Of a stretch of 64,000 nt of DNA, positions 58,189 to 64,000 are shown in pieces. The notes under the pieces are model-generated. The model had not been told where the DNA came from and did not search any database. It saw nothing but the letters and a program-made list of their open reading frames with translations. Numbering within the stretch: the first letter of the stretch is position 1; the number at the start of each line of letters is the position of its first letter. The DNA is taken from the IMG/VR virus record IMGVR_UViG_3300044608_002262, positions 1-64,000 of that record, one strand, 5' to 3'. The translations under genes were made by a program, and so were the position numbers. Source of the stretch: a virus.

Positions 58189-58406
58189 GAGAGAAGCTCT
58201 GGATAATTGTCTTTGAAGTAAGCTCGCGTGTGGTGATCGGTGACAGCTCGCAGCAACTCCCATTGGCCAGTAGGCGTTCCGCCCTCCCAGCGTTCATAGA
58301 TTGCATCGTGCGGCGCGGCAGTAGCAATGGCACGTTCGACCTTATGTTCGCAGTCCGGGCTTCCCATCATTTTTTCCCAAGCTCGGATGCAGAGGTAATC
58401 GTTCAT
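58185..58406 (-). CDS. Hypothetical protein, 73 aa
   Basis: MNDYLCIRAWEKMMGSPDCEHKVERAIATAAPHDAIYERWEGGTPTGQWELLRAVTDHHTR, acidic and His/Trp-rich. ATGA overlaps on both sides support translation. No family. Confidence 0.5.
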   Translation of the reverse strand: MNDYLCIRAWEKMMGSPDCEHKVERAIATAAPHDAIYERWEGGTPTGQWELLRAVTDHHTRAYFKDNYPELLS

Positions 58407-58624
58407 TTCTCCCTCTCCTTCGCTCCGCGCATCAGTTCGTAGTAGGCGAAGGTGGCACAGGCGAGGATCGCCGCGCGGTCGCTGTTTTCGATCTTCTGTT
58501 CGATCGCCATTCGTTCGACGGCGCGGCGGTGCTCGATGAGGATGTTGATGAGGTTGTCGCGGCCTTCTTGCCACGACTCCTCGATGGTTTTTCGTTTCTT
58601 GGGTGTTGGGTTTGGTTCGTTCAT
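58403..58624 (-). CDS. Hypothetical helical protein, 73 aa
   Basis: A charged start (NEPNPTPKKRKTIEESWQEGRDNLINILIEHRRAVERM) and a helical end (ENSDRAAILACATFAYYELMRG). ATGA-coupled. Unknown family. Confidence 0.5.
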   Translation of the reverse strand: MNEPNPTPKKRKTIEESWQEGRDNLINILIEHRRAVERMAIEQKIENSDRAAILACATFAYYELMRGAKEREK

Positions 58625-59205
58625 AAGCGTTGTTTGATTTTGCCGTAGATCATCAGGCAGAGTTGTTTGGCCAGCGTGCGTCCCTCGTAGAACATCCGCA
58701 TGGCCGTGAGGAGGAAGAATCCTCCCATGAAGCGAACGAGCGAATACTCCGTGTTCCAGCAGATGAGTCCGAGCACCAAGTAGATCAAGCCGTAATACAG
58801 GTATCGCGTGCCCTCGTTGACTTGGGCTTGCGGCATGATCGGCGGAAGCGTGGGAGCGGTGGTTTCGGCGGTCGGTGAAACAAACCCCTGTGCCGGTCGC
58901 CGGATAAAAAGCATCGGCTCGGGTTGCGGCTCCGGGGGCGGCGGGTCGATGTAGCCCTGCAACCATGCGAAATGCTCCGGCGTCCATGCGAAGGTCAGCG
59001 TCGGCTGTTCCGATCGCAGGGTTCCGTTCTCGCGCGTGAGCACATCGTAAGCCAGCGGATCGCCGCGCGAGTCATCGTGGATGACGACCCACGAGTTATC
59101 CGTGGCGCAATCCACCCGCAGGGTTTGCCCGTCCATCTTCACCTTGCCGCGCTTCAGTTCGCCATCGGCGGTGACTACGGGTTTGAGCGGTGCGAGGACA
59201 CGCAT
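58621..59205 (-). CDS. Membrane protein, 194 aa
   Basis: An N-terminal soluble beta domain (~1-95: KVKMDGQTLRVDCATDNSWVVIHDDSRG), a Pro-rich linker (YIDPPPPEPQPEP), then two membrane segments (YLYYGLIYLVLGLICW and LVRFMGGFFLLTAM). The large N-terminal domain would lie on one side of the membrane. No family. Its stop overlaps the next start. Confidence 0.55.
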   Translation of the reverse strand: MRVLAPLKPVVTADGELKRGKVKMDGQTLRVDCATDNSWVVIHDDSRGDPLAYDVLTRENGTLRSEQPTLTFAWTPEHFAWLQGYIDPPPPEPQPEPMLFIRRPAQGFVSPTAETTAPTLPPIMPQAQVNEGTRYLYYGLIYLVLGLICWNTEYSLVRFMGGFFLLTAMRMFYEGRTLAKQLCLMIYGKIKQRL

Positions 59206-59236
59206 GATGTCAGTGTTCAGTTTCGGGAAGACGGAA

Positions 59237-59440
59237 TCAAGCCGTCTTACGCTTGGTTTTCTTGGGTCGTTTTGGGGGTGGCTTGGGCATCTCGGCCAAG
59301 TCGCAGGTGCGGAGGATGTCGTTGAGGAATTCCTGCACCATTTGCAGGCTCATCACGGCATCGGCGGCGAGGGTGAGCGCCTGCCAGATGAGGCGGTCGC
59401 GGTCATCCTTGGTGTAATACTTGGTTTTGGGTTCGGTCAT
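59237..59440 (-). CDS. Hypothetical protein, 67 aa
   Basis: MTEPKTKYYTKDDRDRLIWQALTLAADAVMSLQMVQEFLNDIL then a Pro/Lys tail (PPPKRPKKTKRK). Helical N terminus, basic C terminus. ATGA overlap with the clamp gene. No family. Confidence 0.5.
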   Translation of the reverse strand: MTEPKTKYYTKDDRDRLIWQALTLAADAVMSLQMVQEFLNDILRTCDLAEMPKPPPKRPKKTKRKTA

Positions 59441-60471
59441 GCGGCTTTGGCTTGTGCGGGTTGTGCCGTCCTCATTGGCATGAGGACGAGTTGTGCGTTG
59501 TGCGGGTGGTCCGTTTTGGTGAACAGACCCGGAGAGAGGTCGTCGAGCACGTCCAGCGTGTTGAATCCGGCCTTGAGATAGGGGCGCACGAATTCGGCGT
59601 TGAATGAGATGTCGCTCGTGCCATCCGCGATACAGAAGATATTACGGGCGTGTTCGCGCCCTTCTGGGTCGATCAGCACAATCTGCGACACCCCCTTGCG
59701 GATGCGGAAGTGGAATTGCTCGTCGCGCAACAGGTGAAATGGCAGCGAGTCCAGCGCCTCGATCACGTGCTGCGGGTTGAACTGCACATTGACCAGCGCG
59801 GGCTTTGGCATGACCTTGCGCCATTCGGGGTAGTTGCCATCCACGGCCCTGACCACCAGCGTCATGTTGCCGCCGCGCAGCCGTAGGAACTTCTGGCCAT
59901 TGCGCTCCGTCACTTGGATGAACGCTTCGCCCTTTACCGAGCGATGGAATGCGCGGATTAGCTTGGAGTCCGGCACGATGAGCGGTTTGTCGTGGATCGT
60001 TTGGTGGCCTTGCGAGACGTAGAGGCAGCGTCCGTTGGTGGCGATGATATGGTCGCCTTCGAGGCACGTGCCGTTCAGCACGTAGCGGGTCGTATCGGTC
60101 GAGATGCTGTGCTCGGCTTCGAGCATTGCCGTCACCGGATACGGATGCGCCGTGGGCGGGAAGGGCGTGCTGGCCGCTTCGCCGATCACGCGGATCAGTT
60201 CGTCCGTATCCTTCTTGCCGACCGGAGTGATCGCCGCGAAAGGATCGCGGCTTTTGGTCTTGGCGTGGTGTTTGAGGTCATCGAGCGATACGGCATACGG
60301 CGCGTTCCTCTGCGGTTGGCAGGGGATGGTTACGCTCATGGCTCCCCACGAGTTCTTCGTGGCGAGGGCGGTGAGGGTCACGTGGTCATGCGCTGGACGC
60401 ACGAGCACATTGCACAATGCCGGTATTGCTTTTTGGTCTATGGCTTTACTGAGCAGGTTCGTGTAGTTCAT
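59437..60471 (-). CDS. DNA sliding-clamp (DnaN-like) homologue
   Basis: A 344-aa protein resembling the DNA polymerase III beta clamp. YVLNGTCLEGDHIIATNGRCLYVS parallels the beta-clamp GxxxxATDGxRL region. MTLVVRAVDGNYPEWRKVMP matches the domain-linker motif (GxYPDYxxVxP), and it ends HNAQLVLMPMRTA, like the DnaN VMPMRL terminus. It encircles DNA and tethers polymerase. A phage-encoded clamp is uncommon outside some large phages. It overlaps the upstream gene by 26 nt. Confidence 0.75.
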   Translation of the reverse strand: MNYTNLLSKAIDQKAIPALCNVLVRPAHDHVTLTALATKNSWGAMSVTIPCQPQRNAPYAVSLDDLKHHAKTKSRDPFAAITPVGKKDTDELIRVIGEAASTPFPPTAHPYPVTAMLEAEHSISTDTTRYVLNGTCLEGDHIIATNGRCLYVSQGHQTIHDKPLIVPDSKLIRAFHRSVKGEAFIQVTERNGQKFLRLRGGNMTLVVRAVDGNYPEWRKVMPKPALVNVQFNPQHVIEALDSLPFHLLRDEQFHFRIRKGVSQIVLIDPEGREHARNIFCIADGTSDISFNAEFVRPYLKAGFNTLDVLDDLSPGLFTKTDHPHNAQLVLMPMRTAQPAQAKAA

Positions 60472-60688
60472 CTTTCATTAGGGTTAGGGTGAAGAAGGGC
60501 GCGAAGAACGTGATTCCGAGCAGTTCCATGTCGGCGGCATTGCTTGGCTCCGTTTCATGCAGTTGCAGGCTGGCCAAAGCCAACGCTTGCCCGAGCAGGT
60601 ATCTGCCGCGCGCCGAATCGAGCAATTCCGTGGCGGCTTGCTCGCGTTCTTCTTTGGTCAGGTGGCCGTATTTGTTGAGGGCGTTCAT
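60446..60688 (-). CDS. Hypothetical protein, 80 aa
   Basis: MNALNKYGHLTKEEREQAATELLDSARGRYLLGQALALASLQLHETEPSNAADMELLGITFF. A helical protein with a hydrophobic end. Start 60688 overlaps the zinc protein stop (ATGA). Its 3' end overlaps the clamp gene by 26 nt in another frame. No family. Confidence 0.5.
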   Translation of the reverse strand: MNALNKYGHLTKEEREQAATELLDSARGRYLLGQALALASLQLHETEPSNAADMELLGITFFAPFFTLTLMKDELHEPAQ

Positions 60689-61017
60689 GTCAGGGATTTT
60701 CCTTTCGACGGGTGCGACATCACTTCGCTGTCGATGATTGCGTTGAGTCTGGCCTCGATCCGGTCGAGGAACGATTTGCGAACTTGCGTGGGTTTCCATG
60801 CGCGTTGCTGTGCTTTTGAAAGCGCACGCTTTTTGACGGCGGCGCGGTTCATGGTGCTTTGCCTTTTTACGGCTTCGGTTTCGGTGGTCATAAATGGGGA
60901 ATGTCTTGCTGCATGGCAGCTAAAGCGGCGGCGTCCGTTGTGGCGGCGGCAGTATTCGCCTTCGCGCGCCCCGCACTCGGGGCAGGGTTTAGCGCGCGCA
61001 TCTTTGCGAGATTTCAT
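60685..61017 (-). CDS. Small zinc-binding basic protein, 110 aa
   Basis: The N terminus has CPECGAREGEYCRRHNGRRRFSCHAARH, a possible Cys4/His zinc finger, followed by Lys/Arg-rich helices (AAVKKRALSKAQQRAWKPTQVRKSFLDRIEARLN). Start 61017 overlaps the preceding stop (ATGA). A DNA- or RNA-binding role is likely. Confidence 0.6.
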   Translation of the reverse strand: MKSRKDARAKPCPECGAREGEYCRRHNGRRRFSCHAARHSPFMTTETEAVKRQSTMNRAAVKKRALSKAQQRAWKPTQVRKSFLDRIEARLNAIIDSEVMSHPSKGKSLT

Positions 61018-61403
61018 TTCGCCGTGAGGCGCGGCATCTTCGCCACCATGAATCTCTCCTCCGAGCAGAGGACGAGGTAGAGGTGGTCATGGCCGGGATC
61101 GGGCATGGGGTCGTTGCCTTGCACTTCCTGCCGATAGAGGTTGAGGAATTCCATCGGGCTGGTGATGGTCAGGGCGGCGATCCTTCCGGCCTCGCGTTCC
61201 TTGTCGCGCATGGCTTCCAATTCCTCGCGCTCCTTGAAGCCGAGGGCCACGTTGACGGCCTTCTCGTCTTCGAGGTCGAGCACCCAGAAGACCGGCAGTT
61301 CGTCATTCACGGCGAACTTGGCGAGGTCGGTGTGGTAGTTGAGCAGCGACTTGATGCGCTCGCTAACGCCAGCGGTGTTTGATCCAGTGTGGTGTGGTTT
61401 CAT
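61014..61403 (-). CDS. Hypothetical protein, 129 aa
   Basis: Begins MKPHHTGSNTAGVSERIKSLLNYHTDLAKFAVNDELPVFWVLDLEDEKAVNVALGF. The middle is helical and the end is beta-rich (HDHLYLVLCSEERFMVAKMP). Start overlaps the ligase 3' end by 41 nt. No family recognised. Confidence 0.5.
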   Translation of the reverse strand: MKPHHTGSNTAGVSERIKSLLNYHTDLAKFAVNDELPVFWVLDLEDEKAVNVALGFKEREELEAMRDKEREAGRIAALTITSPMEFLNLYRQEVQGNDPMPDPGHDHLYLVLCSEERFMVAKMPRLTAK

Positions 61404-61941
61404 CGGGAGAGCGGGTTTGTATGGGGTAATGACTATTGCGTTGTTTCATCACGACGCCCTCGTAGAAGGGCGTGTTCCAGAGGAAGTTGCGGCGGAGCAG
61501 CAGATCGTAAATGCTTTGAGCATCACTCATGGGATAGCTCGGTGTCAGCAGCACGGCATCCTGCCGTGGCGGTTTGTCGTGGTGCAGCACCTCAAACCAC
61601 GATTGCAGCAGGGTCCGCCGCTCGTCGTAGGTTCCCTCGGTCACGGCATCGAGGATGATGAGTGCTCCGCGTCCGATCCCGTGGCGGCGCTCCAGCCCCT
61701 CGCAGTCGATCCATTCGAGGGTGGGGGCCGTTTCCCAGACGGCCTTGAGGGCAATGAGGGCCAAACGGAAATCGCCTGCGATGGAAAGCGGTTTGCCGTG
61801 CCGGTTGTAGGCCGTTCCGGTTGGCGCGTGAACGAGCACGCGCCAACCATTGAACTTCGGCTCCACCGCCCAATCGCCGCGCTTGGGTGGAGCAAGATCC
61901 AGCCGTCCGCCGCTGATCGGGCGTGCAGGGTAGGTAATCAT
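61363..61941 (-). CDS. Minimal ATP-dependent DNA ligase-like nucleotidyltransferase
   Basis: A 192-aa protein containing ordered ligase motifs: I EPKFNGWR (27-34, Lys29 is the predicted adenylated residue), Ia NRHGKPL (46-52), III LEWIDCEGL (75-83), IV YEGVVMKQ (160-167) and V HWIKHRW (185-191). It covers the adenylation domain only; the OB-fold that most DNA ligases carry is absent. It could seal nicks or act as a DNA/RNA repair adenylase. ATGA-coupled upstream. Confidence 0.78.
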   Translation of the reverse strand: MITYPARPISGGRLDLAPPKRGDWAVEPKFNGWRVLVHAPTGTAYNRHGKPLSIAGDFRLALIALKAVWETAPTLEWIDCEGLERRHGIGRGALIILDAVTEGTYDERRTLLQSWFEVLHHDKPPRQDAVLLTPSYPMSDAQSIYDLLLRRNFLWNTPFYEGVVMKQRNSHYPIQTRSPDETTPHWIKHRWR

Positions 61942-62192
61942 GGCAAGGCGAAGCCGTCGAATACCGCGTCCTCAAACTGTCGGACGTAGCTGGGGAGATC
62001 CAAGTTCCAGTTCGAGATGAAGCGCAGTTGGCAACTGTGCTCGAAGATGTCGGGCAACTCCTCGATCCGGTAGATGCCGTATTCGCTATGGCGCGCATCA
62101 TCGGCTGCCGCCTTGTCATCGAGCAGATAGATTTTGTGGCATCCGTCGAAGGCGAACAGCTTGGCTTTGATGGTTTTTCCGTTGATGGTCAT
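61938..62192 (-). CDS. Hypothetical protein, 84 aa
   Basis: MTINGKTIKAKLFAFDGCHKIYLLDDKAAADDARHSEYGIYRIEELPDIFEHSCQLRFISNW. A beta-rich N terminus, mixed acidic. ATGA overlaps on both sides. No family. Confidence 0.5.
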   Translation of the reverse strand: MTINGKTIKAKLFAFDGCHKIYLLDDKAAADDARHSEYGIYRIEELPDIFEHSCQLRFISNWNLDLPSYVRQFEDAVFDGFALP

Positions 62193-62488
62193 GACGAGCA
62201 CCATCCTCCGATGAGCCAGAATTTCTGGCCGTTTTCGTTGTAGGAAACAGCCAAGGGTGCTTCCCACTTTTCGTGCCGGTCGGCGACGACCTCGCGCGCT
62301 TCGTCTTCAGTGGCCAGCATGGCATCATTCCATCGTGGCTTACCTTTGAGCATCCCGATGCAGCCGGAGTAGGAATGGCCGCTTTCGTATCGAGACTGCT
62401 CGCACATATCCTCCCAGACTTGGAGGATGCCTGTTTCGCCCAGCTCATCGGCAAACAGCCGGTAGTTGAATGTCGCTCCCATGGTCAT
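62189..62488 (-). CDS. Hypothetical protein, 99 aa
   Basis: YRLFADELGETGILQVWEDMCEQSRYESGHSYSGCIGMLKGKPRWNDAMLATEDEAREVVADRHEKWEAPLAVSY then a Trp-rich end (FWLIGGWC). Compact, acidic. Resembles no family with confidence. Coupled by ATGA to both neighbours. Confidence 0.5.
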   Translation of the reverse strand: MTMGATFNYRLFADELGETGILQVWEDMCEQSRYESGHSYSGCIGMLKGKPRWNDAMLATEDEAREVVADRHEKWEAPLAVSYNENGQKFWLIGGWCSS

Positions 62489-63126
62489 TCTTTCGTCTTG
62501 GTCTTGACCATGGCCACGAGCGGCACGAGGCGGTCGAGTTCGAGGTTGGTGTCCTTGTCGAACGCGGTGTGCCGTGCGGTGTGGAACTCCTTGGTCGGTT
62601 TGATGATCGCCTTGGCGGTCAGGGCTTCGCTCGCATTGTGCTTGGCGAATAGCTCTTGCATCTCGGCGATGAGGGCTTCGGCGGCATCCTCGGGGATGGC
62701 ATCGCCATCGACGCGCAACTCGAAGGATTGGTGGAAGTAGCGCGCGGCGGCTTCGTCACCGATCGCTTTGGCGATGGCCGCATCGTCGTTGGTCGCCTTG
62801 TAGCGGTTTTGCAGGGTGACGAGCACTTCCTTGTCGCCGCTGCGGGCCGATACGCTGGAGGGGATGGCGGTCTTACCGGCGTTCGTCTCGAAGTAATGCT
62901 GCTTGGCAATACTCGTGATCTGCGCCTTGTCGATCTTCAGTGCGCCTTCGAGGGCTTCGATGGCGCGGCTGCGGTCGAGGATGGACTCGACCAATCGGGC
63001 GACATCGCCTTCCTCGTCGGGGATCACCGGATACGCTTTGGCCGATTTCTCCGATTTCTGGGCGATAGCGCCGAGGTTGAGTTTCTTGATTCCGGTTTTG
63101 GCCGGAGTTGTTGTTGCAGTAGGCAT
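62485..63126 (-). CDS. Hypothetical protein, 213 aa
   Basis: A Thr-rich N terminus and GIKKLNLGAIAQKSEKSAKAYPVIPDEEGDVARLVESILDRSRAIEALEGAL, then long helices and LRVDGDAIPEDAAEALIAEMQELFAKHNASEALTAKAIIKPTKEFHTARHTAFDKDTNLELDRLVPLVAMVKTKTKE. Start 63126 was chosen over an upstream codon. A probable structural or DNA-associated helical protein; no family. Confidence 0.55.
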   Translation of the reverse strand: MPTATTTPAKTGIKKLNLGAIAQKSEKSAKAYPVIPDEEGDVARLVESILDRSRAIEALEGALKIDKAQITSIAKQHYFETNAGKTAIPSSVSARSGDKEVLVTLQNRYKATNDDAAIAKAIGDEAAARYFHQSFELRVDGDAIPEDAAEALIAEMQELFAKHNASEALTAKAIIKPTKEFHTARHTAFDKDTNLELDRLVPLVAMVKTKTKE

Positions 63127-63202
63127 AGTCTTACTAATGCTTGCGGTGTTCGGTTCAGAGGAGGCAACGCGGTGAACACCGGCCACGTTGCGGAAAGACA
63201 GG

Positions 63203-63493
63203 TCAGGCGATTTTGCGCTCGCCGAGGCGTGGAGTCTGGAACAGGGGAACTTGGATCAGATTTGCGGGCCTCGCGGGAGCGTGGTAGTCGTGCGACGAGC
63301 GGCACACATCGTCCGCGCGGCCCATGTCCACGAGCCGAGTATGTTTGCAGGAGCGAGTGCCATCGGAGGTGGTGCGCCGGGTCCACCCACGGCAATTACA
63401 GGAGGTCGCGCCATCGCTGTATTGCAGGGTTTCGTATTCGGCGTCCGAGCTATCCGAGGAAAAGGCCCAGACGCGGGATATTTGCTTGGTCAT
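63203..63493 (-). CDS. SWIM-type zinc-finger protein, 96 aa
   Basis: A 96-aa protein with SCNCRGWTRRTTSDGTRSCKHTRLV, a CxC...CxH arrangement typical of SWIM zinc fingers, preceded by a strand region (VWAFSSDSSDAEYETLQYSDG). SWIM modules bind DNA or proteins. The gene begins 10 nt downstream of the tRNA-Cys gene on the same strand, suggesting a shared transcript. Confidence 0.7.
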   Translation of the reverse strand: MTKQISRVWAFSSDSSDAEYETLQYSDGATSCNCRGWTRRTTSDGTRSCKHTRLVDMGRADDVCRSSHDYHAPARPANLIQVPLFQTPRLGERKIA

Positions 63494-63502
63494 AAAATAG
63501 TA

Positions 63503-63573
63503 ACCACCTTGTCGGAATCGAACCGACGATGAGAGTTTTGCGGACTCTTGCCTTGCCACTTGGCTAAAGGTGG
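63503..63573 (-). tRNA. tRNA-Cys (GCA)
   Basis: The minus strand folds into a full cloverleaf: acceptor stem CCACCTT/AAGGTGG, D stem GCC/GGC, anticodon stem AGAGT/ACTCT with loop CCGCAAA (anticodon GCA), T stem GTCGG/CCGAC with loop TTCGATT. Position 73 is U, the expected identity base of tRNA-Cys. All stems are perfect. The CCA end is not encoded. It lies between the 64000-side gene and the SWIM gene. Confidence 0.95.
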
Positions 63574-63621
63574 AGAGTTGCCCCCGCGCCACTGCCACAC
63601 GGCAGGGCGCGAGGGTGTGCG

Positions 63622-64000
63622 CTATGCAGCAGCACAATGGGGTTCGGCATGGATGGCGCGCTGGCCGATGCCGCCGAAAGTCGCGGTGCGTTTCTGGGCG
63701 GTGGCGATCTGATCTTGCACCACCCGCATGAGGTCAAGTTTTTCCGCCGCAGTGAGATTGTGGACGGAGCGGTGGCCGCTTTGCACGAGCTTGAGTGTTT
63801 CGAGAGCTTCCAGAAGATCGTGGGTCCGCAAGGCCTGTTGGTTGCGGCGATACTCTTGCATTAGCGGGCACTTATTGTTGGCTTTGGTCACGGCTTCTCG
63901 GAGGTCCGCGCCGTAGGTCAGGCTCGTCCCCCTGTGTGCCGCCGCATAAACCCTCCGCACGATGATTCCGTCTTCGGTGGTGATACGGAATCCCCGCCCC
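63622..64000 (-). CDS. Hypothetical protein, partial (N terminus cut by window)
   Basis: The frame stays open to the window end, reading ...RGFRITTEDGIIVRRVYAAAHRGTSLTYGADLREAVTKANNKCPLMQEYRRN. A helical C terminus (LLEALETLKLVQSGHRSVHNLTAAEKLDLMRVVQDQIATAQKRTATFGG) follows. A GTG at 63960 is a possible but unneeded start. The gene is upstream of the tRNA. No family. Confidence 0.6.
   Translation of the reverse strand, partial: GRGFRITTEDGIIVRRVYAAAHRGTSLTYGADLREAVTKANNKCPLMQEYRRNQQALRTHDLLEALETLKLVQSGHRSVHNLTAAEKLDLMRVVQDQIATAQKRTATFGGIGQRAIHAEPHCAAA

Noticed and set aside
1-64000. CRISPR arrays and insertion sequences
   Set aside because: No regularly spaced repeats and no transposase motif were found; the repeats seen are short operators, terminators, att-type repeats or coding repeats.

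Overview
The window looks like most of a temperate, tailed double-stranded DNA phage (free phage, prophage or assembled phage contig) of a high-GC, Gram-negative-type bacterium. Evidence: lambda-type head genes (gpA-like terminase, gpB-like portal, protease with scaffold tail, decoration and major capsid proteins), an 1117-residue tape-measure protein with no visible contractile sheath (so siphovirus-like), many fibre genes, a holin/lipoprotein/endolysin cassette, and an integrase with a likely attP. The host cannot be fixed from the sequence. Verrucomicrobiota is only a guess, from the style of the small HTH protein and the frequent lack of Shine-Dalgarno sites. A minus-strand gene is cut at base 64000, so the element continues beyond the right edge.

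Layout. (1) 50-8103, minus strand: accessory genes, mostly small and overlapping by ATGA. They include a four-gene Ycf46 AAA ATPase / zinc peptide / DUF2997 / DUF1257 (Ycf35) module, a DUF3150-like protein, tiny genes set between unusual terminators, and an Arg/Ala-rich gene in a block saturated with GCGCGC. (2) 8317-23928, plus strand: metallophosphoesterase, small regulators, an FkbM methyltransferase, gpW-like protein, portal, two glycosyltransferases, a 1420-residue glycine-zipper protein with two smaller relatives, then protease/scaffold, decoration and capsid genes, closed by a strong terminator. (3) 24034-45222, plus: head-tail connectors, tail tube candidates, tape measure, baseplate and fibres, with several visible internal duplications. 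(4) 45256-46253: lysis. (5) 46269-48200: lysogeny/integration, with two divergent paralogous small regulators sharing an inverted-repeat operator, an excisionase-like gene, the integrase and the attP candidate. (6) 48280-54974, plus: replication genes (CHC2/TOPRIM primase, SF3-type helicase, GNAT enzyme, small proteins). (7) 54975-55454: noncoding, with paired dyads (cos or origin candidate), followed by the terminase genes 55455-57903. (8) 57985-64000, minus: a coupled operon with a sliding-clamp homologue, a minimal ATP-dependent ligase, a SWIM-finger protein and a tRNA-Cys gene.

How it fits together: integrase, excisionase and the divergent regulators would govern lysogeny. The 48-55 kb genes would start DNA synthesis, and the clamp and ligase of the minus operon would support it. 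Terminase packages DNA into heads built from region 2, and region 3 makes the tail. A TTGAC(A/T) box 13-28 nt before the start codon recurs at about 14 plus-strand unit starts but not at ATGA-coupled genes, suggesting a common signal for late expression.
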